Source: Metaphire vulgaris
Lineage: Eukaryota > Annelida > Clitellata > Crassiclitellata > Megascolecidae
Length of the DNA stretch: 64,000 nt
Assembly (NCBI GenBank): GCA_018105865.1
Contig: CM030851.1
Coordinates: 11,024,828 to 11,088,827, forward strand
Direction of reading: 5' to 3'
Positions 29,824 to 39,978 of this stretch are shown piece after piece; positions within the stretch are counted from its first letter, which is position 1, and the number at the start of each line of letters is the position of its first letter. The notes beneath the pieces were generated by a model. It was not told the origin of the DNA. It saw only the letters and a program-made list of their open reading frames with translations, and made no database searches. The translations under genes and the position numbers were made by a program.

Positions 29824-32123
29824 GCCTATAATATGGCAGTACAAATTCATTGAAGGCTATATTCGTTTGATGATTTGCATCCCTACCGGCATCTGATATG
29901 GAAAAGAAACGAGAAGCAGGATGAGGGGGAGGAGAAGGAGTAGTAGGAAGCATGACAACAGCAGCTGTGGCATATTTGCAGTTCTTTCTTTTGGCTCGAT
30001 ATGGTTTGACGAATTGAATCCTATAGCCACTCGATATGGTTATCTTGTCAAAGTGTGCATAGCATCCGCCTGATAGTTCGTCAACTCTTGCGTCGAATTC
30101 GATGCCGATGCAACCCTGCAAACTGAGGCACAGGCTTTCGCACGTTTCAACTGTGCGGTACTGAAAGTAGTGAACTCCAGCGTTCGGACCGGTACCGTTG
30201 TCCCCATGCCATTCTGTCATACAATCTGAAACAGTCATTGCAAAAACTCAAACTCTATTATGTCCTAAAGCGTCATAATATTTAAACGAAAGGTAATAGA
30301 ACTATATTCGGTTAAGTAACGCAGGAGCGCTGTACAAGTGTACGTGTCGATGTCCAATATTGTATCGAAAATAGAAGGAGATGCCTTAGAGTCTTTTTTC
30401 AAGTTAACAGTCGAGGTCTCCCGTAGTGGATCATCGATATGGAATGGAATTTCCTAATGAAAAGGCAGGCGTGCAAATTAACGCAATGAAATACCTCCCT
30501 TGTTAACTGTCTGCCAAATCGCTAAGTCTATTTACTAGAAGTTACACAATGCTCAGAAACATAAAGAAACTGCTTTATGAAATTCATGAAAATTATCCTA
30601 CAAGTTTGGATAGCCAATTGAATAAATGTACATTATGGTTAATATTTGCATTGCATTTACGACCGCCGAACCTATTTCGCTCGTTCTATCTCGATCTGTG
30701 CTCCGAGTAGACTCAAGGCTTTGAACAGCATGATACAACAAGTTAACAAATTTAATTTTAGCGTAAAGTGAATTTTCAATACACTTTTAAATAGTGAGAA
30801 TTTCGATTCATTCAAACTGTTTACCTGTGTCGTTTGGCAGAACTGCAGAACAAATATAAAAATAGTTACATATTAAAATCATTCTTTATACTTATTGTAA
30901 CTGTGTATTACTAAACACTTCAAAAGCTACCTGCATTCTGTCATTCTACTCGTTATCACACATGTCTGATTTGACGTTAACTATCATAAGCGTTGTAAGA
31001 TATTAATGTGTCATGAAGGAAAATACTGCATATGAAGGCATAGTATGATATTATAATTGCTAGAATACAGCAAACGAGCCATTTTAAATATGCAAATTGA
31101 TAGCTTGCTACTTTAGATATTCAAAAAAATGGCAAGTAATAAACAGTGCAATTGGAATTACGCCTGTGACTGCTGAATTAGCCTCTAAAATATCGAACTA
31201 AGAACCCCCCTCGCTGTATGGAATTAGTGAACAGGTCAGGATCCATAGACATCCATTTGCACCCTTAATCAGTTGAAAAATCGTGTGTCCACGAAACGTT
31301 GGAAGATCGATTTTCAGAGATCTTACGTTTTTTTCTATGACGGTGATGGCTATGGGCTGAGAAACTGAATTCTTTACTTGAAATTTTGACAAATTTCTAA
31401 AAGGCTCGGCGAGCCAAATAAAAAGGCTCCGCGGACCATATTCGCGGCCACGGATTTGACACCCCCCGATTTAAATTGTGTTGCGTCTTAAGGGTCAAAG
31501 CACCAGTTACGCTTACTTGGTTTTAGACATAATCGGTCAATAACGTATTGGTCCATTCTATGAGGCGAATGAAATGTATTATTTGGTCGCAGGTCTTCCT
31601 TCTTTTGGTGTATCCAGCATCCATAACCTGAAGTCTTTTTGGTTTGAAAATCCACGGCGACACATCGGAGGTCGTCCTGGCAAAAGTTGAGACACGCCTC
31701 CATTGAATTTAAACCCATATAGTGTGAGCCATTGAGTGAGTAGAGATTAGGGTAACGAATCCATCTTGGCTCACAGGGCGAATCTGTCCAAAAATTAAAT
31801 GCAACACTTACACGAATAAAAGGCCACACTCAGAGTCTTAACTAGGTCTTAAGCAATGAAAGGTAGTGAGGTTTCTAAGATTTCTGAAAGCAAAATGAAA
31901 ACGGGGAATATCATTTGATATTGTTTAAAAGCATGATTACCAGTGGGGCCTGCATTTGTGCTTATTCGAAATTTTCAGCGAAATCCGTTTTCGTGAAATG
32001 TGACAAACTTTACTAATTATGTATTATCAGTCTCTGTCATGTTTTGATTTACATACCTTCGCCATCGGAAGCGATTGTTAGCGACATCATGAAACAATTA
32101 ATTAATACGAAACTAAAGTCCAT
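17914..32123 (-). CDS. Unit 2: PAN x6 / Thr-rich / C1q x3 gene, frameshifted
   Basis: Ten exons: 32057-32123, 31517-31783, 30825-30842, 29887-30225, 28856-29122, 25285-25617, 23881-24132, 22969-23223, 19774-22533 and 17914-19127. PAN-e is duplicated. All junctions are phase 1 and the summed length is divisible by three (1923 codons). However, the Thr-rich exon changes frame near 22265-22290 and meets TAA at 22262, then changes frame again near 20100 back to the frame of the donor. As given, the protein would stop early in the Thr-rich exon. The C1q exon is intact. Either an assembly error or a recent pseudogene. Confidence 0.65.
19354..19501. repeat. Near-perfect ~70-bp hairpin
   Basis: Left arm 19354-19423 and right arm 19434-19501 are reverse complements with a few mismatches or gaps around a 10-base loop (gccctgtgtg). 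The left arm matches the intron sequence of unit 3, so the right arm looks like a local inverted duplication. Confidence 0.8.
19774..22533 (-). CDS. Unit 2 exon 9: basic and Thr-rich stalk, frame disrupted
   Basis: 2760 nt, the longest Thr-rich exon here. The first ~90 codons (from GIKKLKLASLSFVG) are in the incoming frame and then hit TAA at 22262. The next ~2.1 kb is open in another frame with LFVTRRP basic repeats and long Thr runs. The final ~330 nt reads Thr-rich only in the original frame. A 360-bp segment is duplicated 1281 bp apart. Confidence 0.7.
20090..20345 (-). repeat. 21-bp tandem repeat encoding STTTTTP
   Basis: About ten copies of a 21-bp unit (minus strand TCCACTACCACTACGACTCCA and ATTTCA variants) code for Ser-Thr-Thr-Thr-Thr-Thr-Pro. 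Slippage here (an extra GATG near 20090) explains the second frame change. Confidence 0.8.
20416..20775 (-). repeat. 360-bp in-frame duplication, copy A
   Basis: Nearly identical to 21697-22056; only about three differences were seen by eye. The offset is 1281 bp, a multiple of three. Confidence 0.85.
21697..22056 (-). repeat. 360-bp in-frame duplication, copy B
   Basis: Partner of 20416-20775. It encodes the basic LFVTRRPPIK-containing repeat and adjoining Lys/Thr-rich sequence. Confidence 0.85.
22969..23223 (-). CDS. Unit 2 exon 8: PAN-e module, second copy
   Basis: 85 codons beginning EESAGCKYIWSAPMHDTN, six cysteines, acceptor cccag, donor AAAG|gtctgtgg. Closest to unit 3 PAN-e, so it is probably the original member of the duplicated pair. 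Confidence 0.75.
23408..23814. mobile_element. MITE with ends GCTGTCCATTAATTA
   Basis: The inverted ends GCTGTCCATTAATTACATCAACAATTT and GGCTGTCCATTAATTATG... bound about 407 bp lying between the two PAN-e exons of unit 2. A possible 3-bp duplication ACA flanks it. Non-coding; superfamily not assigned. Confidence 0.6.
23881..24132 (-). CDS. Unit 2 exon 7: PAN-e module, first copy
   Basis: 84 codons beginning EAADCKYIWSAPMHDTN with six cysteines. Acceptor tttgcag, donor AAAG|gtctgtgg. Extra copy relative to the other units; phase 1-1, so it adds a sixth PAN module without disturbing frame. Confidence 0.72.
24145..24280 (-). mobile_element. LINE reverse-transcriptase fragment
   Basis: The minus strand reads ALVTYRLDYCNFLYNAI, the conserved 'LV.SRLDYCN.L' stretch of CR1/L2-type reverse transcriptases. 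It lies immediately upstream of the extra PAN-e exon. Confidence 0.65.
24283..25060. repeat. Dispersed repeat, copy 1
   Basis: Alignable with 27395-28000 over most of its length in the same orientation (strings such as gcacgcatgactaaacat and gaaattgttttg). The left end is cut by the LINE fragment. Probably a non-autonomous element with CATTTGGTCG-type ends. Confidence 0.5.
25285..25617 (-). CDS. Unit 2 exon 6: PAN-d module
   Basis: 111 codons, DCVTDLVFANNTGLGSGLHY to SFAEK, six cysteines, short Ser-rich tail. NNT is a potential N-glycosylation site. Acceptor ttacag, donor AAAAAG|gtaatt. Confidence 0.8.
25838..26027. mobile_element. hAT-type MITE, exact duplication AAATGAAC
   Basis: Inverted ends CATGGGCGTCCG(C/G) bound 190 bp. 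The 8-bp sequence AAATGAAC flanks both sides (25830-25837 and 26028-26035). Confidence 0.8.
26280..26450 (+). mobile_element. LINE fragment, RTE-like 3' region
   Basis: The plus strand reads RGHIMRGLAGDLPS then IRIEGTRGKGDQEAG and DKIKEMKKSD. This resembles the 'GHI.R...I..GKI.G.RGRGRP...W.DDIK' end of RTE-like LINEs, with decay. Confidence 0.5.
26706..28138. mobile_element. Composite DNA-transposon island in unit 2
   Basis: TGGTCCAATAAAT occurs inverted at both ends of this insertion, which is absent from the matching intron of unit 3. Further inward, GACCAATC(G/T)TGATAAAA is also inverted. A second element (about 27325-28035, ends CATTCAGTTTGTT/TATTCAGTTTGTT) is nested inside. No intact transposase is seen; a Tc1/mariner-like origin is possible but unproven. 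Confidence 0.5.
28625..28820. repeat. Dispersed repeat, copy 1
   Basis: Shares strings (cgttggaagatcg, agaaactgaatt, ctcggcgggtcaaataaaaa) with 31265-31475 in the same orientation. Probably transposon-derived. Confidence 0.5.
28856..29122 (-). CDS. Unit 2 exon 5: PAN-c module
   Basis: 89 codons from ESLCEPRWIRYPNIYSLNG to IIDRTCLLP, six cysteines plus an extra Cys (EKPVC and VECWLH replace usual forms). Acceptor gaccag, donor CCGA|gtaagt. Confidence 0.8.
29541..29823. repeat. (AT)n and (CA)n/(TA)n microsatellites
   Basis: An AT run at about 29541-29584 and CA-then-TA runs at about 29760-29823, in the intron between PAN-c and PAN-b of unit 2. Confidence 0.85.
29887..30225 (-). CDS. Unit 2 exon 4: PAN-b module
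   Basis: 113 codons from DCMTEWHGDNGTGPNAGVHY to FSISDA, six cysteines, short Pro-rich tail. NGT is a potential N-glycosylation site. Acceptor ttcag, donor GCCG|gtaggg. Confidence 0.8.
30825..30842 (-). CDS. Unit 2 exon 3: 18-nt microexon (LPNDT)
   Basis: Identical in sequence to the unit 1 and unit 3 microexons, with ctgcag acceptor and gtaaac donor. Confidence 0.7.
31265..31475. repeat. Dispersed repeat, copy 2
   Basis: Relative of 28625-28820. It ends near GACACCCCCC, a GGGGTGTC-type terminus common in non-autonomous DNA transposons. Confidence 0.5.
31517..31783 (-). CDS. Unit 2 exon 2: PAN-a module
   Basis: 89 codons, DSPCEPRWIRYPNLYSLNG to VIDRLCLKP, six cysteines. Acceptor ggacag, donor CCAA|gtaagc. 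Nearly the same protein as PAN-a of unit 3. Confidence 0.8.
32057..32123 (-). CDS. Unit 2 exon 1: signal peptide
   Basis: 22 codons, MDFSFVLINCFMMSLTIA then SDGE, ending GAAG|gtatg in phase 1. Confidence 0.75.
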
Positions 32124-32740
32124 GTTTAAAAATGTCATGTTTCACATTTCTAAATTTAAACGCATGATATATTATAAGTCTTGGAAATTATACAGCGGTC
32201 ATTAAAATCATTTTCTTTAAAATAATAATAATTATTATATTCATCAAACCTTGAAAAGAATGTCGTCACAGATGTCGAATCCGTGTCGTCATAGTGGATT
32301 GTTTTAAATTCAAGTCATAATAGGCCGAAACAATTCGTGATTATTTTTATTTTATCAAGAATAACAATTCGTTGTTTAATTGTTAAAGTATTTACATAAG
32401 ATGAAATTTTTAAATATAGAATATCTGGAAAGAGAGTAAGAGACGTTATTTATCTAATAGTTGGAAAATGTCTGTTTATCCACCGGAGGGAATAGGACAT
32501 TGCAAAAAATACATTCTGAAATTGTGATTATCGCAAATCTATTTTGCTTTTTTATTTCGACAATTTATTTTGCACCCCTGGAAAATTTCTGCGCCGTCGT
32601 GATTATCCGTTTTTTACTATTGAGTACTTTATGTAGCGCCGTCGGAGCCGTTTTAGAGACTTCGTTGGTTCTCGCCCTCTAGTGTTCGTATTTCGCGGTT
32701 CTCTGCAACTTAAACAGCCAACTCAGCTCAAATATACGAA
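32124..32740 (-). promoter_or_regulatory. Unit 2 upstream block with paired TGACGAC
   Basis: Alignable with units 1 and 3. Minus-strand TGACGAC motifs at 32262-32268 and 32285-32291 flank TTCGACATCTG. The start codon is about 140-170 bp downstream. Confidence 0.5.
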
Positions 32741-33600
32741 GACTTGTGTAACTCCGAATTCACAGCGCTCTGTCGAACGGTCGTTCGCTGCCAACACGTA
32801 CTGTATGAGTGCGGCAAATGATGTATGACGCTATCCAGTTGAGAGGTCGTCCGGACATGCCAAATGTGTAGTGCAGTGTGTGTGTATGTGTGTTGTGCTT
32901 GTTTATAGACGCGTCCATATAAAAGATATACATGTATGCTTTATTAGTTTCCGGATCAGTATCGTGACCAGGTTTTAACATCAAGGGGAGCGATGAGCAT
33001 ATTAGAAAAGCGCGACCTTTATAATTTTTCAATCCTCGCCAAAAGACAGCCACTTAAAATTCCCCTCCCCCAAGACACAGCAAAATGTCTTGACTAGTTT
33101 AAAAAAGATCCCCTTGGCCGATTGCTTGTTGTTGTTGCTCCTCTATAATTTTAACTTTTGATTTATTACATTTTCCCTAAAACGAAGAAGGCGCCATATT
33201 TTCAGACGATATCATCGGGGGAGCGGACGCTCGACTGCACCTCCCAGCTACGCCACTGGTCCAGTTCAAATAGTAACGAGGAATCGTTAGAGTGTTTGCA
33301 GCTAATTGCAAAATTTGATGAACAGGGTATTCCTGTCTGGTGAGTATGTGAATGTAAAGTCTATTTTGATATGTTCGCCATTGATCGCCACTACATACGC
33401 AACGTTTAAGAAATAGCCTATGAATTGTGATGTATGGAGCCAGCGCACAGTTCAACGAGCAGCATCGGTGGTGGATGCGATAAAACTGTTGGTCAAGTAA
33501 GTAATTAAAGACATTATTTCCCAATCTGGACTTTTAAAAAAACTAGTTGTCATTATCACAAGATTCGCGTTCCTACAATAATTGTAAATTTAACGATACT
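32741..33600. other. Intergenic between units 2 and 3
   Basis: No gene seen. A short TG run lies near 32878. The stretch from about 33480 is the conserved 3' flank of unit 3, alignable with 17610-17900. Confidence 0.5.
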
Positions 33601-33634
33601 TGGTCTGACATATTTCACGACATGCAGTGATTAA

Positions 33635-33640
33635 TTTAAT
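33635..33640 (-). promoter_or_regulatory. Candidate poly(A) signal ATTAAA, unit 3
   Basis: About 150 bp after the stop, same conserved context as in the other units. Confidence 0.5.
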
Positions 33641-33785
33641 TTAAAAAACTCGAAAGCAAAATAAGATAACAGAATATGCGTTCCATTTAAACTGCATGAT
33701 GTCTCAAATCCGGATTCAGTCTGCAAACTAGATGCACTGCGCGCACCATTAACAACAATGATAAATGTATTAGCAATCGAGAGAT

Positions 33786-35019
33786 CTAGATATCGTACAG
33801 AATCATTCCAAAGAACGAAACGTAAATCTGCTTGTTGGACGAATAGCTGTAGGTTACAACTTCTCCAACGACCTTCAGGACATCGTTGACGCTCAAGGCA
33901 AGTATCGTGCCATGACCATAGATTGCTTCTTGATCATTAGTCTTTGTATCATGGTTGATCTCTATTAATTTCTCTCCGTTACGAAGGAGACTTAAATGCA
34001 AGGGCTGTGATTCTGTAATTCCGCTCCTAATGTATACATAATAGTAACCGGACACTTTGATCGTAACGGTTCTTGTGTTCTCGTCCCATAGGCCATCATT
34101 ATTGTAATCTACGATGTTGAACCTGAATGGGTCTATTGGATCGCCCTGAGTATACGAAGAGTAATCCTTCAGGAGGACCCACGCCTGCGGGGCAACGCGT
34201 TTGGGAAGGTAAGGGAAGACGGAGAACGTTTGCAGCCGATAGTCGTTATTGCCGGAGGATTGATAGCCAGTCATTTTCGTGGTAATTTTCATTCCAGATT
34301 TGCACTTTTGGAGGAATTCGACAGACAATGTTGTTTCACCTTTGTATTGATGACCGTTCCTGCCGGATACGAATGTGGTCTCGTCGCCGCTCGAGCTGGT
34401 AAACGCCAACTCAAGCGAGATGACATCCTTCGAATTCGATCCGAATGTAATGCTGAGGAAGTACAGACCGCTCTTGGTGCAAGTGTATTGATTGGTGGTT
34501 TCGTCGAAAACCCCGGACGACTTTCCTATCTTCGGCACGAAACGCACGGCATCTTGAGGTCCGGGAGGGACAGAGCCGACGGCATGTACCGTGCGCAAGA
34601 TTGCATCGTCCGTCATGGCGTCCGAAACACTGAACACGCCGAGCATTGTCTCGGAGTTGTCGCTGAATACCGTGCCACTGTCGAGAGACAGTTGCAGAGT
34701 CTCCGACTGCGGCAGCTTGAACAGTCCGCCGCGACAAATGGTAACAGAACCTTGATGAACTTTTGAAGTCCAAGGCAAATTCATGACAGATTTACTTCCC
34801 TTTGCTAAGGAGACCAGTGCAGGTTGACTAGCGACCAATCCGACGCAGATTTCTGCGAAGTAAACACCGGCGGACGGCGTTTCGTAGGTTAAGGCTTTCT
34901 TGCTGATCGTCACCTTTTGACACTAGTAAGATCGATGGTTAGAGGAAGCGGTTCCGATGAAGCCTTGATGATTCCCTTCGGACTAGCGGAGAACACAAAT
35001 ATGTGATTTGAGCGCAATG
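33786..35019 (-). pseudogene. Unit 3 last exon: C1q x3 with 1-nt deletion
   Basis: 1234 nt against a phase expectation of 3n+2. The frame from the acceptor (ALRSNHIFVFSASPKG) runs about 35 codons to TGA at 34910-34912. After the short A run the C1q reading resumes in another frame and stays open to the normal stop, ending SFFGMILYDI. The domains themselves look unconstrained by other damage, suggesting a recent lesion or an error. Confidence 0.75.
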
Positions 35020-35098
35020 CTACAAAGAGAAACGCACATTTTTCAGCAATGCTTTGCAACGTTTTGAAACTGGCTCATACATAGGCCCTATTTCTATC

Positions 35099-35954
35099 CA
35101 GCGCTTTTTCCGTGGGAACGCACGGGAACGACGTTCCCACGCCTTTTTGCTAGATTCGTTTATATTGATTTGCAATAATCCGCGTTTGATCCAAATACAG
35201 TATCTTCTGCGAGAAACTTAGTATGTCAATTGCGAAAAGATTGTCCCTGTAATGAGCATCTTGAACCTACTTAATGGACTCGCATACTACATGCACATCA
35301 GAGACATTGGACAGCTAACTTTAACGATCAGTTGACATTTTGAGAAATTTAAAATCAAGAATCTGTGCAGCAGGCAAAACTTAACGAAAGAGAAATCATT
35401 CGTTGATTCCGTGAATGCCTCTTGGAAAGATCATATTTGGATAAAATTCTTCCTCTGATACATACTCTTAATACAATTTACATTTCTTCTGATGGGTGTG
35501 AAAGGGATTATAACAAATGAATTTGCTAATCACCCCCACGAAGACTTCGCTTATGACAGACACAGTTTCGTCACTATTACTCATCAGATTAGTAGGTCAA
35601 CCTCTCGCATATATCGATCCTACAAAGCATGTTGACTCTTGATGACTGATTTGAGGTAGATATTCAGCTCTAGACTCAAAAAGAAAGAAAATTGAGACAA
35701 TTTGTTCTGTGAAAACTGAAGAAAACTCTCGACGTTGATGCCGGATACCAATATTCTGCAAACTTTTATTGTGGACAGTTTTAATGATCAATTAAATCTT
35801 CAAGTATCTTTTAGTTTCTTTTAAAAGATGTTTATTTCTTTCATTCGTATTTAAATATCTTTAGTGTTCAATGAACAAAAACAATTATAATTTCTTGCGA
35901 CAAAACAGATGTGAAATGGGTTCTCAAAACATTTATTCCTAGAAAAAAGCACTG
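35099..35954 (+). mobile_element. Decayed hAT element near the unit 3 C1q exon
   Basis: Ends CAGCGCTTTTT and CAGTGCTTTTTT (inverted) bound 856 bp, with flanks TTTCTATC and TTTCTATT (7 of 8 match). The plus strand retains IYISSDGCERDYNK, like the C-terminal hAT dimerisation region ('S...CER.FS.MN'), with stops after it. It is inserted only ~80 bp upstream of the C1q acceptor. Confidence 0.7.
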
Positions 35955-36533
35955 TTTCTATTTGAAGTCTCAAACATCTTACTTTTGAATTACGAGTACA
36001 GATACTGAACTATCAAACTAATATGGCCTCCTTCATAATGACAACTGCACCGTCTTTTATTCTACGCTATCCCATGCTTCCGTCTTTTCAGACAGTAAAT
36101 TGTTGAACAAATGTGTATATTCTGATATACGTAACGTTCTCTCGTCTTCGCAAGTACAAGAAATAAGAAATTTAATGTATTTTCTCTCTCTTTTTCTCTC
36201 ATTATGATATATTTGACATTTAACAAGATGCAATTACTAACACAATATGTATGTCATAAGATAAAGAGTGAATTAATTATAAAGAGTTAGTAACTAACTT
36301 GTTTCCGTATGGGTTCACTCGTTGTCACCTTCCATTTGACTGATTTTGGGAACCAAAATATAGGATTCACTTTTCTTATATATGACTTTTCTTATATTAT
36401 ATATATATGCCTATATATATCGAGTCAAAGCATGTTCTCCGCTGATAATTAATCCAAGTGTTCAACAGCACGCCATTGGCTTAAAACCTAGTTATAATCT
36501 GCAGTCATTTATATAATAGAAAGATACACTTAC

Positions 36534-38473
36534 CAAAGGTAGTTGTTGGTGTTGTAGTGGTACTGGTCGTTTTCCTAGTTGGTTTTGCAGTAGTAGTTAT
36601 AGTAGTAGTTGATTTTTTAGTGGTAGTGGTTGGGGTCGTAGTTGTAGTGGTTGGGGTCGTAGTTGTAGTGGTTGGGGTCGTAGTTGTAGTGGTTGGTGTT
36701 GTAGTGGTAGTGGTCGTTTTCTTTGTGGTTGACTTTGTAGTGGTAGAGGTTGTTTTCGTAGTGGTTGATTTTGTAGTGGTAGTGGTTGTTTTCGTAGTTG
36801 TTGGTTTTGTAGTGGTAGTGGTTGTTTTCGTAGTTGTTGGTCTTTTAGTGGTAGAGGCTGTTTTCGTAGTTGTTGGTTTTGTAGTGGTAGTGGTTGGTTT
36901 TTTAGTGGTAGTAGTTGTTTTCGTAATGGTTGGTTTTGTAGTTGTTTTCGTAGTGGTTGGTTTTGTAGTTGTTTTCGTAGTAGTTGGTTTTGTAGTTGTT
37001 TTCGTAGTGGTTGGTTTTGTATTTGTTTTCGTAGTGGTTGGTTTTGTAGTTTTTTTCGTAGTGGTTGGTTTTGTATTTGTTTTCGTAGTGGTTGGTTTTG
37101 TAGTTGTTTTCGTAGTGGTTGGTTTTGTAGTTGTTTTCGCGGTTGGTGCAGTTGCGGAAGTTTTTGGCCTCGTCGTGGTAGTCATTCGTGACGTTTTGGC
37201 AGTAGTTGGTGTCGTCTTAGGGGTAGTCTTTCGTGCAGTAGTGATATTAGTCGGTCGCCTAGTCGTGATAGTTGGTGTTTTTGGTCTCGTCGTGGGAGTA
37301 GTCGGTCGTGTCTTGGTAGTAGTCAGTGTTGTTTTTCTCGAGTGGTATTAGTGGGCCGCGTAGCGGTTGTACTTGATGGTTTTTTAGTCGTTGGTCTCGT
37401 AGTGGTATTAGTTGAGACTGCTTTGGCAGTTGTGCGTGTCGTCGCCCTAGTCGTCCGTGCCATAGTGGTAGTCGTTGGTATTTTTGTGGTGTTCGTAGTC
37501 CTCTGTACTGTAGCTTTAGTAGTTGACTTTGCAGTAGTAAAATTCAGTCTAGTAGTGGTAATGGGTTTTGCTATTGTGGTATTTCTTAGTTTCGTAATGG
37601 TAGTCTTTGGTGTCGTATAGACTTTGGGTGTTGTTCTGCTGGCAGTCCTTTGTGCCGTGGTGATACTAGTTTGCTTGTTTCGACTCGTTGTGGTAGTAGT
37701 AATTGATTTTTTAGGTATCGTCGAAGTAATTAATGCTTTAGTAGTTGGCCGCGTAGTCTTGCTTGTCGTTGTTATCTTAGTTGTCGGAGTAAAGGTTTTA
37801 GTACTAATGTTAATAGTAGATGTTGGCAATCGCTTCGTTTCCAGTGTTGCGCGTTTTGTAGTCGGTCTGGTAATTGCAGGTGTTATCGATTTAAGCGTCA
37901 TTATCTTAGAAGTCATTTTAATAGTAGGTTTTCGCGTGACAAACGGGGTCCTTGTCCTAAGCGTTTTTCTGGCTTTAGGAGGCGAGCGTTTTCTAGTCGT
38001 TCTTGTAAATGCAGGTGTTTTAGATTTTGACGTCATTATCTTAGAAGTCATTTTAATTGTGGGTCTTCGCGTTACAAATAGTTTACTTGTCCTAGTAATT
38101 TTTCTGGGTTTAAGTATGACTCGTTTTATAGATGCTGCTGTAATTGTAGATTTTGCTGGTCCGTTAGTTCTTTTAGGAACGGTCATCTTAACAGTCGTTT
38201 TAGTAGCTGGTGTTTGAAGTTTCTCTACGACTTTTTTAACAGCTGTTTTCTTTAAAGGAGGGTTCATGTTAGCTTCTAGATGTTTAATTTGACTTAGTAT
38301 ATTTTTAATTTCAGGTTTGCGATATTCTATATCATTTGCCATCGATTGTTTTTCAGGTATAGATTTTCGAGAAGATGGCACGGGCACAGCGTGTGTAGGT
38401 ATTTTGTATTTAATATGTGTAGGTACTTTACTTCCAACAAATGTTAAAGATGCCATCTTCAGCCGTGTGATTC
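36534..38473 (-). pseudogene. Unit 3 exon 8: basic and Thr-rich stalk, frameshifted
   Basis: 1940 nt (3n+2). The N-terminal part from GITRLKMASLTFVG is open and carries LFVTRRPTIKMTSKI and FVTRKPTIKMTSKI repeats. It then shifts at 37332-37336 and meets TGA at 37323. The rest is Thr-rich in a second frame with KPTTTKTTT-type repeats, and is in phase with the donor TTTG|gtaagt. Confidence 0.7.
36760..37140 (-). repeat. Tandem repeats encoding KPTTTKTTT
   Basis: Units of about 27-30 bp (minus strand AAACCAACCACTACGAAAAC) repeat a dozen times or so. They differ from the 21-bp repeats of unit 2, showing independent array growth. Confidence 0.75.
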
Positions 38474-38689
38474 CTGTAAACGCATAGTTGCAAAATATTT
38501 GCATAAATAACGTGAGCGACAGCGGGTTTCGACACAAGATAAATCCTACTAAACCACTTAAAAATCCAGTTAGTTAATAACTATGCCTATTATAAATCTT
38601 ACTAAACCACTAGCAATAAAAAAATCCAGTTAGTTAAATAACTAAATGCCTGCAATTATAAAATTAAGTCTTTTCGGAAATAGTTTGGT

Positions 38690-38890
38690 TTGTGTGGACA
38701 AATGGAACAGTTTGGATTATAAGACAATAGTGAGTCAAAAGAATTTGTAAAAGCACAGTAGAAGACACTGTGGAATAAAAAAAGACACAGCCTAGAGAGC
38801 TTTTAGAAAAAGATTTACGACGAGCAACAAAGACTGTCAATGGATTTTAACTAGATTTGAAAATAGCATTAAAAAGGAGAAGAGTGGAGA
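38690..38890 (+). mobile_element. LINE 3' fragment, degenerate
   Basis: Contains gtggacaaatggaacagttt, identical to the VDKWNS coding part of the LINE at 16198, followed by a recognisable but broken TVNGF segment. Confidence 0.45.
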
Positions 38891-39105
38891 GATTAGTGAC
38901 TGAAGCCTTAACATAAAGGCTGAGAATTCAATAGAGTGTGGGACCAAAAAGGTTTTTCTATCACAAGGGCTTGGGATGACAAAAGCATCAGAATGCCAAA
39001 TCACATTTTGTTTCAGATCGAGACTTCACCATTACCTCCGTTTTAGTTAAGAAATATTACAAACTCCACTTATTTCTTCGACTCCGAATACAGTAGATAA
39101 CAGAC

Positions 39106-39360
39106 CTTCACATGCTTCAGTGCGGGTGAGATTTAAATGCGTTGATCCTTTCTTCGATGACAAAATTGTGCCCTTTTTAGACAACCAGCAGAACGAATGA
39201 ACATTAGGAGAAAAGTCAATGTCAATTCCAATGCACGTTGGTACGCGAATGCAATGCGCCTTGCAATTGGCGAATGACACTTCACGAACAGGAACTCGTT
39301 CGGCCATGTTCTTGTCATGCATAGGAGCAGACCAAATATATTTGCAGTCAGCTGATTCCT
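39106..39360 (-). CDS. Unit 3 exon 7: PAN-e module
   Basis: 85 codons from EESADCKYIWSAPMHDKN, six cysteines; acceptor ctcag, donor GAAG|gtctgt. Intact in itself, but the preceding exon would deliver it out of frame. Confidence 0.72.
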
Positions 39361-39543
39361 CTGAGAAAAGGACAAATAATATTTGTCAATAGAAGCGTAT
39401 TTCCATAAGTCTTAAGAAATACCTTGTTTACAATCATTTTTCTCTATCATGAAAGGCAAATTAAATCACCTTATGTCCCTTACTCCTGATGTTGAGATGG
39501 ATCGCCACTTCCCTTCCGCGAAAATGCGGTCAGAGCTGCTAGC

Positions 39544-39772
39544 CAGAAGTGTCCACTTTTAGAACCCAACCCAACCCATCAAATCTTCAACCCGATTCAA
39601 CCCATCACATGCCTGCAATAGGGTTACTTGACCCAACCCACCGCAATATATTGCAATTTCTTAAACCATTGCTTATTTTCTGGCCCAACTCATCATAAAT
39701 ATGGAAAAGTTTGACCCAACTCAATCCGACCCAATCCAACCCATGGATTAACCCAGCCTATGGTCGTCTCTG
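39544..39772. mobile_element. CCCAACC-rich MITE, copy 1
   Basis: About 229 bp, CAGAAGTGTCC to GGTCGTCTCTG, rich in AACCCA motifs. Relative of 41085-41314 in the same orientation; no target duplication is visible. Confidence 0.55.
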
Positions 39773-39978
39773 CACAATTTCTAAAATGTGGCGGCTTTTA
39801 GGTCTGAAAACTTACCGCCGTCTACAGTTGAATCTGCGCATTTTTTTCAGCACAGTTGCAACGGCGTTATGCCATGCCTTCGGGTTTGTATCGGGATTAT
39901 CTATTTCCTTGGACAACAGTTTGCACAGTAATGCTTAATCGAAACCATATCTCTTATGCTCGAAACAGAAGCAAATAC

